Position numbers and translations under genes: made by a program
NCBI GenBank assembly: GCA_029933115.1
Contig: JAOZOT010000178.1
Span: 1 to 7,076, forward strand
Origin: Anaerolineae bacterium
Lineage (GTDB): Bacteria > Chloroflexota > Anaerolineae > E26-bin7
Length of the DNA stretch: 7,076 nucleotides
Reading direction: 5' to 3'
Shown here: piece by piece, positions 1 through 5,118 of the stretch
Numbering within the stretch: the stretch's first letter is position 1
How the letters are laid out: every line of letters starts with the position of its first letter
Notes under the pieces: generated by a model
What the model saw: only the letters and a program-made list of their open reading frames with translations
What the model was told of the DNA's origin: nothing
Databases searched by the model: none

Positions 1-178
1 CGGTGGAGTAGGAATAGACCTCACCACGCCCTTTGAAGGTGTAGGGCTCGTAGGCTGGCTCCTGGCATTCGGGACAGAGGTCGCGGGGCGGGAAGATTCT
101 GGCTCCGCAGCGCTCGCAGATCTCGCCCACCAGGTTATGTCGTTGTCTCTGCAACCGCCAATGGACTGGAGCTTTCAT
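1..178 (-). CDS. DUF35 zinc-ribbon/OB-fold protein, partner of thiolase/HMG-CoA synthase (3' end outside window)
   Basis: Only the first 59 residues lie in the window. They show the family's N-terminal helix and a four-cysteine zinc ribbon (C21, C24, C35, C38, as CxxC-x10-CxxC with FPPRD between the pairs), followed by the first OB-fold strand (GRGEVYSYST). In archaea, proteins of this family bridge acetoacetyl-CoA thiolase and HMG-CoA synthase and help form a shared CoA-binding channel. The same role is inferred here because the gene closes an HMGS-thiolase-DUF35 operon on one strand. The ATG at 178 has a GGGGG ribosome-binding site at 185-189, six bases away, and an in-frame TAA just upstream, so the start is well supported. 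It overlaps the 3' end of the preceding DUF35 copy by 44 bases in another frame. The two are paralogues. Family assignment is firm; the exact partner is inferred. Confidence 0.85.
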   Translation of the reverse strand, partial: MKAPVHWRLQRQRHNLVGEICERCGARIFPPRDLCPECQEPAYEPYTFKGRGEVYSYST

Positions 179-428
179 GGCTTACCCCCAACTTGACCAT
201 GCCCATAGCCTGAGGCAACCTCTCCCCGCGGACTTCTAGAGGATGGGTGAAGAGAGGGTGGATTTCGTCATTGTCATTGAAGTCGAAGGCAAAAGGTTCC
301 AGAGCCCACTCGCGACATTCGGGGCAAATGTCACGGGGCGGGAAGAGTATGGCTCCACATTGTTTGCAGATTTCGCCGTTTAGGCTGTAGCGCTGACTCT
401 GCGCTCTCCAGTAGCGTGGGATGTGCAT
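135..428 (-). CDS. Short, C-terminally truncated DUF35 zinc-ribbon protein (tandem paralogue)
   Basis: This 97-residue protein has the same N-terminal helix and zinc ribbon as the next gene, with C21, C24, C35 and C38 at identical positions and the shared core GEIC-xx-CGA-x-(I/L)FPPRD. After about residue 50 the OB-fold begins but runs only to something like the strand LPQAMGMVKLG. The last 15 residues are read from DNA that also encodes the start of the following DUF35 gene, and look like out-of-frame sequence. Intact family members are usually about 130-140 residues, so roughly the last third of the OB-fold is missing. The ATG at 428 has a strong AGGAGG site at 439-444. The gene is therefore probably translated and may provide a zinc-ribbon-only subunit; alternatively it is a decaying duplicate. 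It lies 82 bases after the thiolase stop and is presumably co-transcribed with it. Confidence 0.7.
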   Translation of the reverse strand: MHIPRYWRAQSQRYSLNGEICKQCGAILFPPRDICPECREWALEPFAFDFNDNDEIHPLFTHPLEVRGERLPQAMGMVKLGVSHESSSPLAVAETTT

Positions 429-483
429 GGTTGAAATTCCTCCTAAAATCTAATAATGAAATGATGGGTTTGAGCAACCTTGG

Positions 484-504
484 CGAAGGTCTGCGGAACC
501 TTCG
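484..504 (-). other. Intercistronic hairpin between thiolase and DUF35 genes
   Basis: A perfect 7-bp inverted repeat (CGAAGGT / ACCTTCG) encloses a 7-base loop and begins six bases after the thiolase stop codon. No T-run follows on the minus strand, so it is not a convincing intrinsic terminator. It could be an mRNA processing or stability element within the operon. Function is not shown by sequence alone. Confidence 0.4.
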
Positions 505-510
505 TAAGGG

Positions 511-1668
511 TCACGGTGCTTCCAGGATGTGGGTTATCACCGTCCCCCCGGTGCCACCAATGCTCTGGGCCATGCCCAGGCGAGCATTCTTGACTTGGTT
601 GACCCCAGCCTGGCCCCTCAGTTGCTCTACCAGCTCGACTATCTGGTAGATGCCTGTGGCTCCCACCGGATGCCCCCGGGCTTTCAGACCACCCATGGTG
701 CATATAGGAATGCGGCCGTCCAGGGCGATTTCTCCTTCCTGAGCCAGACGCACGCCCTGTCCGCGCTGGGCGAAACCACAAGCTTCCAAGGAAAGGGCAG
801 CGGTGATGGTGAAAGCGTCGTGCACCTCAAAGAGGTCAATGTCCGCCGATCCGACCCCTGCCTGCTGGTAGGCTCTCTGAGCCGACAGATAGGCTGCTTC
901 CAGGAAGAGCGGATCGCGTCTGTCATGGATGGCCAAAGAGTCGGTAGCCACGGCTGAGGCGACGATACGCACTGCGCCCGTGGTGCACCGGTGCGCCCTA
1001 TCGCCGGGGCAGAGGATCACGGCCGCTGCTCCGTCGGCCAGAGGGGCAGAGTCCATCAGACTGACGGGGTCGGCAATCATAGGGGCTTTCAAGAAAGCCT
1101 CCGTGGTGACGGGGCGTGGGAACATGGCATAAGGGTTGCTGGCTGCGTTCCGATGGGCATTGACGGTGAAAAGGGCAAAGTCCTCCCGCTTCACGCCGTG
1201 CTCGTACATATAGCGCCGCATCAACAGGGCGTGGAGGGCGGCCGAGGACAGGCCATGCAACGTCTCGTAATCGCTATCCGCGGCCAGAGCGAGGGCCGCA
1301 CCGGCGGTGGCGCTGCTGACGGCATCGGTCATCTTCTCCACGCCGCAGACGATGACCGTATCCATGAGTCCGCCGGCCACAGCCATATAGCCCAGGCGCA
1401 ACGCCGCAGCTCCGGAACTATCGGCGGCTTCCACTTTCAGCGCCTCGATGCCGCGCAGCCCGGCAAAGTCGGCGATGAGAGCCGCGATGTGCTCCTGGGC
1501 GGAGACTTCACCGGAGAGCATATTGCCCACATAAAGAGCGTCGGCTCTTTCCAGCCCGGCCTCGCTCAGAGCGGCCGATATGGCTTCCGTGGCCAATTGG
1601 CGCAAAGATTTGTCCCAGTGTTCACCGACCTTTGTCTGTCCTATTCCAACGATGCTGACGTCACGCAA
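511..1668 (-). CDS. Thiolase-family protein (archaeal acetoacetyl-CoA thiolase type) lacking the catalytic cysteine
   Basis: This 385-residue protein matches the archaeal/SCP-x-like thiolases that operate with HMG-CoA synthase. They condense two acetyl-CoA to acetoacetyl-CoA, or handle it for HMGS. Visible landmarks are YVGNMLSGE (46-54), QEHIAALIADFAGL (58-71), GVEKMTDA (109-116), RRYMYEHG (151-158), EVHDAF (281-286), GGLKARGHPVGATG (326-339) and GGTGGTVITHIL (371-382). His283 and His333 match conserved active-site positions. The nucleophile is missing: the usual CASG is DSSG, with Asp83 (codon GAT at 1420-1422). The Cys of the HDCF motif seen in archaeal members is Ala285, and there is no Cys near the C-terminal glycine motif. 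The reading frame is otherwise intact with no stops, so this is not a simple pseudogene. Start is TTG at 1668, fixed by a Shine-Dalgarno and an in-frame TAG just before it. It follows HMGS by 39 bases. Family certain; catalytic activity doubtful. Confidence 0.88.
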   Translation of the reverse strand: MRDVSIVGIGQTKVGEHWDKSLRQLATEAISAALSEAGLERADALYVGNMLSGEVSAQEHIAALIADFAGLRGIEALKVEAADSSGAAALRLGYMAVAGGLMDTVIVCGVEKMTDAVSSATAGAALALAADSDYETLHGLSSAALHALLMRRYMYEHGVKREDFALFTVNAHRNAASNPYAMFPRPVTTEAFLKAPMIADPVSLMDSAPLADGAAAVILCPGDRAHRCTTGAVRIVASAVATDSLAIHDRRDPLFLEAAYLSAQRAYQQAGVGSADIDLFEVHDAFTITAALSLEACGFAQRGQGVRLAQEGEIALDGRIPICTMGGLKARGHPVGATGIYQIVELVEQLRGQAGVNQVKNARLGMAQSIGGTGGTVITHILEAP

Positions 1669-1676
1669 CTACAATG

Positions 1677-1682
1677 CCTCCC
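1677..1682 (-). promoter_or_regulatory. Ribosome-binding site fixing the TTG start of the thiolase
   Basis: GGGAGG on the minus strand lies eight bases before the TTG at 1668. The codon immediately before that TTG is an in-frame TAG, so no longer reading is possible, and the spacing makes TTG the initiation codon. Confidence 0.75.
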
Positions 1683-1707
1683 AGAATTCGTTGCCTCGCT
1701 GCCTCAC

Positions 1708-2763
1708 TCAGCGCATTTGCAGCTTCTTTCGATAGCGCACATAGGTGGCGTAATCTACCTCTTTGCGGCGGGCAATGTAATCCCGGGTGGAGGGGGCCCG
1801 GTCCCGCCTCTCCTCAATGAGGTCCGTGACAACCAAAGAGAAGGCGTCACTGCCGGCGCCGGAGCCATAGGAGACCAGGAGGATTCTGTCGCCTGGCTTG
1901 GCTTCGTCCAGGATGGCGGTGAGGCCCAACATGGACGAGCCGGCGTAGGTGTTACCTACTAGCGGCACCAGAAGCCCGACCTTGATCTGTTCGGGGGTGA
2001 ACCCCAGCTTTTTGGCAGCCTGTTGAGGAAATCTGGTGTTGGGTTGATGAAAGACGGCCGCTGTGTAGTCGGCCGCAGTGTAGCCCAGTTCGTCCATCAG
2101 ATGCTGGCCCGCAGCCAGCACGTGCTTGAAATAGGCCGGCTCGCCGGTGAAGCGGCTGCCATGCTGGGGGTAGTGCTCGTAGGGCCTGCGGAAAAAGTCC
2201 GGCGTGTCCGAAACGTAGGAATAGGTGCCCTCGAAATAGGCCAGGCTCTCTTCTCTGGGGCCGATAACGTAGGCTGCGCCTCCGCACCCGGTGGTGTACT
2301 CCAGGGCGTCTCCCGGCCGGCCCTGGGCTGTGTCTGCGCCGATACCCAGGGCGTATTTAGCCATCCCGGAGCCGACGAAACCAATGGCTGCCTGGAGGGT
2401 CTCGGTCCCGGCCTTGCAGGCGAACTCGAAATCGGCAGCCTGGACGGCCGGTGTGGCTCCGATGGCCTCAGCCACGACGGTCGAAGTGGGCTTGACGGCG
2501 TAAGGGTGCGACTCGCTGCCCACCCAGACGGCTCTTATCTCCTGCGGATTGATGCCGGCTCGTTTCAGGGCGTTGCGCGCCGCTTCGATGGAGATGGTGA
2601 TCGTGTCCTCGTCCAGAGCGGCGACGGCCTTCTCTTTGATGGGCAAACCTCCTTGCCCCTCTGTCCACACCCTGGCTATCTCCGAGGAGGGCAGCCTATA
2701 GCGCGGCACGTAAGCCCCGTAGCCGACGATGCCTACATCTTTGACAGTGTTCATGATAGTCAT
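1708..2763 (-). CDS. Archaeal-type hydroxymethylglutaryl-CoA synthase
   Basis: Condenses acetyl-CoA with acetoacetyl-CoA to HMG-CoA, the second step of the mevalonate pathway, in the cytoplasm. The protein has 351 residues from the ATG at 2763, close to the usual archaeal HMGS length, and starts with the typical GIVGYGAYVPRYRL strand. The full catalytic set is visible (numbered from 2763): Glu84 in GSESHPYAVKP, nucleophile Cys116 in FEFACKAGTE, and His239 in FHQPNTRFP. VGNTYAGSS and YGSGAGSD, both family hallmarks, are also present. The start is uncertain: ATG 2763 has only a weak GAG-like site six bases upstream; ATG 2754, three codons inside, is also possible; TTG at 2790 would add nine residues but lies directly against its AGCGAGG. 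It is the first gene of the minus-strand HMGS-thiolase-DUF35 run. No convincing sigma-70 promoter was found in the 136-base divergent spacer. Unlike the thiolase next to it, it looks fully functional. Confidence 0.93.
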   Translation of the reverse strand: MTIMNTVKDVGIVGYGAYVPRYRLPSSEIARVWTEGQGGLPIKEKAVAALDEDTITISIEAARNALKRAGINPQEIRAVWVGSESHPYAVKPTSTVVAEAIGATPAVQAADFEFACKAGTETLQAAIGFVGSGMAKYALGIGADTAQGRPGDALEYTTGCGGAAYVIGPREESLAYFEGTYSYVSDTPDFFRRPYEHYPQHGSRFTGEPAYFKHVLAAGQHLMDELGYTAADYTAAVFHQPNTRFPQQAAKKLGFTPEQIKVGLLVPLVGNTYAGSSMLGLTAILDEAKPGDRILLVSYGSGAGSDAFSLVVTDLIEERRDRAPSTRDYIARRKEVDYATYVRYRKKLQMR

Positions 2764-2806
2764 GGAGTTCTCTACTCGTTGATGAAGCAACCTCGCTTAA
2801 AGTGAG

Positions 2807-2827
2807 ACGTGAAACGTGGAGCGTCTT
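2807..2827. repeat. Three phased 7-bp repeats beside the toxin-cassette promoter (possible operator)
   Basis: ACGTGAA, ACGTGGA and GCGTCTT follow one another with 7-bp period and end exactly at the -35 box of the plus-strand promoter. Two copies match well; the third is degenerate. The position, in the divergent spacer between HMGS and the toxin-like gene, suits an operator. It may equally be a remnant of a dispersed intergenic repeat. Confidence 0.3.
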
Positions 2828-2856
2828 TTGACAAAAAAGGTATTTAGATGTATGAT
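2828..2856 (+). promoter_or_regulatory. Near-consensus sigma-70 promoter of the toxin/DUF2283 cassette
   Basis: A perfect -35 TTGACA (2828-2833), a 17-base spacer and a -10 TATGAT (2851-2856, five of six consensus) point to a start of transcription near 2863. That leaves a leader of about 37 bases before the TTG at 2900. It is the best promoter match in the window and suggests strong expression unless repressed. Confidence 0.75.
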
Positions 2857-2885
2857 TGAAAACGTCACATCGTGCAGACCCTGAA

Positions 2886-2891
2886 AAGGAG
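2886..2891 (+). promoter_or_regulatory. Ribosome-binding site selecting TTG 2900 as the start
   Basis: AAGGAG lies eight bases before TTG 2900. The GTG at 2891, which gives a three-residue longer protein, overlaps the last base of this motif and so cannot use it. This argues for the shorter protein. Confidence 0.65.
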
Positions 2892-2899
2892 TGAGCGCT

Positions 2900-3238
2900 T
2901 TGCCCAATCCCGGCAAAAAGTGGGTGGTACGCGACAGATATGGCCACGAGATATACATTACCGAAGAGCGTTGGAGGCATGCTTTGCGGTTTCACCCAGA
3001 ACTGAGAGGCCATTTGGGCGACGTTTTGGATACACTCAAGACTGGTCGAAGGAGACAAAAGCCACTTACACCCAACGAGTACAAGTATTACAAAAAGTGT
3101 GACACTTTGCCTTTGAATTACAACTGTATCGTCGTGGTTGTCGCTTTCACCGAGCGCGAACAACCCGATGGCACCTATATTGCCAACAATTTCGTCAAAA
3201 CTGCCTGGGGCACATTTGTCCATCGTTTCGAGAGGTGA
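2900..3238 (+). CDS. Small RelE/PBECR-like protein, putative toxin of a toxin-antitoxin-like pair
   Basis: The product has 112 residues, is basic and has no signal peptide. It fits a pattern I recognise in small BECR/PBECR (RelE-Barnase-EndoU-like) nuclease-fold proteins: IYITEERWRHALRFHPEL (18-35), a helix ending DVLDTLKTGRRRQ (41-53), YKYYKKC (61-67), a hydrophobic strand NCIVVVVAFTE (75-85) and a final NNFVKTAWG (96-104). His27, His32, Arg50-52, Tyr63-64 and the terminal TAW strand are where such folds keep functional residues, but no catalytic set can be assigned by eye. It shares a transcript with a DUF2283 gene starting five bases after its stop, a common genomic pairing. Its strong promoter and lower GC than the mevalonate genes suggest a mobile insertion between HMGS and HMGR. 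Toxin activity is inferred from fold and pairing only. Confidence 0.6.
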   Translation: MPNPGKKWVVRDRYGHEIYITEERWRHALRFHPELRGHLGDVLDTLKTGRRRQKPLTPNEYKYYKKCDTLPLNYNCIVVVVAFTEREQPDGTYIANNFVKTAWGTFVHRFER

Positions 3239-3243
3239 TGACA

Positions 3244-3666
3244 ATGAGTGAAGAGCTTCGTCTTAATGAAATAGACCTGATCTCTGACGACGGTCATACG
3301 GTTCACTTCGCCTATGACGCAGAAGGCGACATCCTGGAAGTTGTCTTTGATAATGTTGAGGCGACTTGTGCCATAGAACTTACCGAGGAGATCCTGTTAC
3401 GTTTTAACCTCGAACATGGCCAAGCGGCCGGCCTCACCATCCTTGATTTCTCGATGCTCGCCAGTCCAACAGAGATGGGTCCTAGGAGTTTCCCCCTCAC
3501 CGGCTTGGCCGACCTGCCCGATGACCTGCGCCAGACGGTGGTGAAGATCATCACTTCCCCACCGGTGAATCAATTTCTGAAAGTCTCCTACTTTTACCCT
3601 TCCCCCGCCGAGCGTCTCCCCATCACCTATGTAGAACGTCCCCCCTCTTTGGCCAAGATTGCCTGA
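3244..3666 (+). CDS. DUF2283 domain protein, putative antitoxin/partner of the preceding gene
   Basis: The product has 140 residues and is acidic overall. The DUF2283 core is at about 20-70: HFAYDAEGDILEVVF, then AIELTEEILLRFNLEHG and AGLTILDFS, giving the family's YD-x-(E)GD-x-L strand and the later D/E-x-G-x-x-x-G-(L/I)-x-I-L strand. A C-terminal tail of about 70 residues (DLPDDLRQTVVKIIT, then FYPSPAERLP) is longer than in minimal family members. ATG 3244 is preferred: AGAGGTGA (3231-3238) gives eight-base spacing, while the GTG at 3235 and ATG at 3238 overlap or crowd that site. DUF2283 proteins often sit beside small BrnT/RelE/PBECR-like genes, and the acidic partner of a basic protein fits an antitoxin. 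No DNA-binding domain is evident. The function is not proven. Confidence 0.65.
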   Translation: MSEELRLNEIDLISDDGHTVHFAYDAEGDILEVVFDNVEATCAIELTEEILLRFNLEHGQAAGLTILDFSMLASPTEMGPRSFPLTGLADLPDDLRQTVVKIITSPPVNQFLKVSYFYPSPAERLPITYVERPPSLAKIA

Positions 3667-3724
3667 CATCTTGCTCTGGCCGGATTGGCCCGTCGGATTG
3701 CGGGTCCAGCAGGGGCAATCAAAT
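3667..3724. other. Convergent spacer with a weak, interrupted hairpin
   Basis: The 58 bases between the DUF2283 stop and the mvaA stop contain CTGG...CCAG (3676-3679/3706-3709) and, inside it, CCCG...CGGG (3689-3692/3701-3704), plus a repeated CGGATTG. There is no T-run on either strand, so any bidirectional terminator role is weakly supported. Confidence 0.25.
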
Positions 3725-4996
3725 CTACTGGCGACCGAGGATCTCCCGCGCCCGGTCCAGCCGGACTCGCCGCTCGGCTACCAACTGCCGGGCTACCTTC
3801 TCCACCATCTCCCCTGTGGCCCCGGCGGCAATAGCCACCTGACGGGCGTGGAGTTCCATGTGGCCGCGCTGAATGCCCTCAGTGGCCAAAGCTCGGAGCG
3901 CGGCCAGGTTCTGGGCCAGTCCCACGGCGGCGATGACCTCAGCCAACTCCCGCGCCGTCTTTACCCCCAGAATTTTCAGCGCCACTTTAGCCGTAGGATG
4001 GACCCTGGTCGCCCCGCCCACGATGCCCACAGCCAGGGGCAATTCCAGTGTGCCGACCAGGTTGCCGTCACCGTCTTTCTCCCAGGTTGTCAGAGAAGTG
4101 TAGCGACCGGAGCGAGCAGCGTAAGAGTGAGCGCCGGCCTCGACTGCGCGCCAATCGTTGCCGGTGGCAATGACCACGGCGTCAATGCCGTTCATGATGC
4201 CCTTGTTGTGGGTGGCCGCCCGATAGGGATCAACGGCCGCCAGAGCGTAAGCCTCGACGATGCGCTCCACCACCAGCGAGCCAGGATACCGACTGAAAGC
4301 CAGAGCCTCGGCCGGTAGGACACACTTGGCCCGGGCCAGGCGGCGGTCGGCCAGGTTGGACAGAATCCGCAGCACTACCCGACCGCCGGTGATTTCTTCC
4401 ACCAATGGAGCCAGGGCTTCGGCCGCTGTATTGAGGGTGTTGGCCCCCATGGCGTCGCGGCAGTCGTAGATGAGGTGAGCTACCAGCATCGGCCCGACGG
4501 GGCTCTCTGGGACGACCCGCACCTCCAGGTCGCGGGCTCCACCACCCAGGCTGACGATGAGCGGGTCGGTCTCATTGGCCAAGTCCAGGAGGCGCTGTTT
4601 GGCAGCCAGCAACTCAAAACGGGCTGCCCAGGGGTCGGCTATGTCTACCACTTGCATCTGGGCGATCATCAGCGGTTCGGTGCTGCTGGTGCTGAAGCCT
4701 CCCCCCTGACGCACCAGTCGGGCGGCAAAGCTGGCTCCAGCTACAACTGATGGCTCTTCAATGGCCATCGGAATCAAGTAGTCACGGCCATTGATAGTAA
4801 AGTTGGCGGCGATGCCCAGAGGTAAGGCGTGAGTGCCGACCACATTTTCAATCATCTGATTGGCCTGGGCAGAACTCAGCCCTTCTTTCAGGGCGGCCCG
4901 CTCCTCGGCTGTCAGTTCGGCCCATCGTGCTACGATGTCGGCCCGTTCGGCCACGCTCAAATCATAAAAGCCAGGTAGACGCGAGGACTTTGCCAT
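3725..4996 (-). CDS. mvaA: Class II hydroxymethylglutaryl-CoA reductase
   Basis: Reduces HMG-CoA to mevalonate (four electrons), the committed step of the pathway; soluble, with no membrane segments. The protein has 423 residues and is strikingly like Pseudomonas mevalonii HMGR. From ATG 4996 the catalytic residues are Glu81 (IEEPSVV), Lys265 (HNKGIMNGID), Asp281 (GNDWRAVEAGAH) and His379 (RGHMELHAR); other landmarks are MIENVVGTH, GGFSTSS, DAMGANTLNT and RILSNLADRRLARA. Asp144 and Leu146 align with P. mevalonii Asp146 and Leu148, the NADH-selecting pair, so NADH preference is predicted. ATG 4996 (MAKSSRLP) lines up with the P. mevalonii start (MSLDSRLP) but has no Shine-Dalgarno; ATG 5002 and TTG 5011 are in frame, and the TTG has GGGG five bases upstream, inside a terminator-like hairpin. 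Although class II enzymes are often degradative, HMGS nearby argues for biosynthesis. The membrane regulator lies 116 bases upstream on the same strand. Confidence 0.95.
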   Translation of the reverse strand: MAKSSRLPGFYDLSVAERADIVARWAELTAEERAALKEGLSSAQANQMIENVVGTHALPLGIAANFTINGRDYLIPMAIEEPSVVAGASFAARLVRQGGGFSTSSTEPLMIAQMQVVDIADPWAARFELLAAKQRLLDLANETDPLIVSLGGGARDLEVRVVPESPVGPMLVAHLIYDCRDAMGANTLNTAAEALAPLVEEITGGRVVLRILSNLADRRLARAKCVLPAEALAFSRYPGSLVVERIVEAYALAAVDPYRAATHNKGIMNGIDAVVIATGNDWRAVEAGAHSYAARSGRYTSLTTWEKDGDGNLVGTLELPLAVGIVGGATRVHPTAKVALKILGVKTARELAEVIAAVGLAQNLAALRALATEGIQRGHMELHARQVAIAAGATGEMVEKVARQLVAERRVRLDRAREILGRQ

Positions 4997-5009
4997 AGTC
5001 ATTACACAC

Positions 5010-5040
5010 AAAAAAGCCCCAACCTCATAGTTGTAGGCTT
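5010..5040 (-). terminator. Intrinsic-terminator-like hairpin in the mvaA leader (terminator or attenuator)
   Basis: On the minus strand AAGCC pairs with GGCTT (5 bp) and, across a small internal loop, CAAC pairs with GTTG (4 bp) around a 6-base loop. Six T residues follow (5015-5010), two of them within the outer stem. It ends 13 bases before the mvaA ATG and starts 72 bases after the upstream regulator's stop. It could terminate that gene's transcript. However, too little room remains for an mvaA promoter downstream of it, so mvaA transcription must cross it, which points to attenuation or read-through control. The stem is modest and AT-ended, so partial termination is likely. Confidence 0.55.
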
Positions 5041-5046
5041 GAATCG

Positions 5047-5075
5047 GTTCTAGTATAACACAGTTTGTCTGTCAA
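5047..5075 (-). promoter_or_regulatory. Candidate mvaA promoter(s)
   Basis: Two overlapping readings exist. One is an extended -10, TGTTATACT (5052-5060), with TG in the right place and five of six -10 matches but only a poor -35. The other is a perfect -35 TTGACA (5070-5075) with a 17-base spacer to TAGAAC (5047-5052, four of six). Either would start transcription at about 5040-5045, immediately before the leader hairpin. Both lie in the 116-base gap between the regulator gene and mvaA. Confidence 0.45.
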
Positions 5076-5086
5076 AAACTATCAAG

Positions 5087-5100
5087 ATTTGTGATTTGTG
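5087..5100. repeat. Tandem heptamer ATTTGTG x2 upstream of the mvaA promoter
   Basis: ATTTGTG occurs twice head-to-tail (CACAAAT CACAAAT on the minus strand). It sits 11 bases upstream of the TTGACA box, an activator-like position. It could be a binding site for a dimeric regulator, with the adjacent membrane HTH protein an obvious candidate, but such short repeats also arise by slippage. Confidence 0.3.
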
Positions 5101-5102
5101 AG

Positions 5103-5118
5103 GCCTGATTCGTCAGGC
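5103..5118. other. 6-bp hairpin with tetraloop across the regulator's stop codon
   Basis: GCCTGA and TCAGGC pair perfectly around TTCG (CGAA on the minus strand). The structure contains the stop codon of the membrane regulator (5113-5115). No T-run follows on the minus strand. It may protect the 3' end of that message, or do nothing. Confidence 0.3.

Noticed and set aside
511..1668. Calling the thiolase a pseudogene because its cysteine is missing
   Set aside because: The frame is full length, other motifs and both histidines are intact, and the start has a good ribosome-binding site, which suggests a maintained protein with altered function.
991..1962. 323-codon open frame on the plus strand across the thiolase and HMGS genes
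   Set aside because: It is antisense to two well-recognised genes, its translation is glycine/histidine-rich with no recognisable motif, and it looks like a mirror of GC-rich codon usage.
2764..2790. TTG start for HMGS giving nine extra residues
   Set aside because: The extra residues do not resemble the family N-terminus, and the G-rich stretch directly touches the TTG, leaving no usable spacing.
2023..2805. 260-codon plus-strand frame opposite HMGS
   Set aside because: Antisense shadow of HMGS with no domain signal and no ribosome-binding site of note.
2891..2899. GTG start for the toxin-like protein
   Set aside because: It overlaps the AAGGAG motif, which is correctly spaced only for TTG 2900.
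3659..4318. 219-codon plus-strand frame opposite the end of mvaA
   Set aside because: Antisense to conserved HMGR sequence including the catalytic histidine region; composition is that of a shadow frame.
5052..5075. TTGACA and TATACT read as one promoter for mvaA
   Set aside because: The spacer between them is only 12 bases, too short for sigma-70; each box was considered instead in another pairing.
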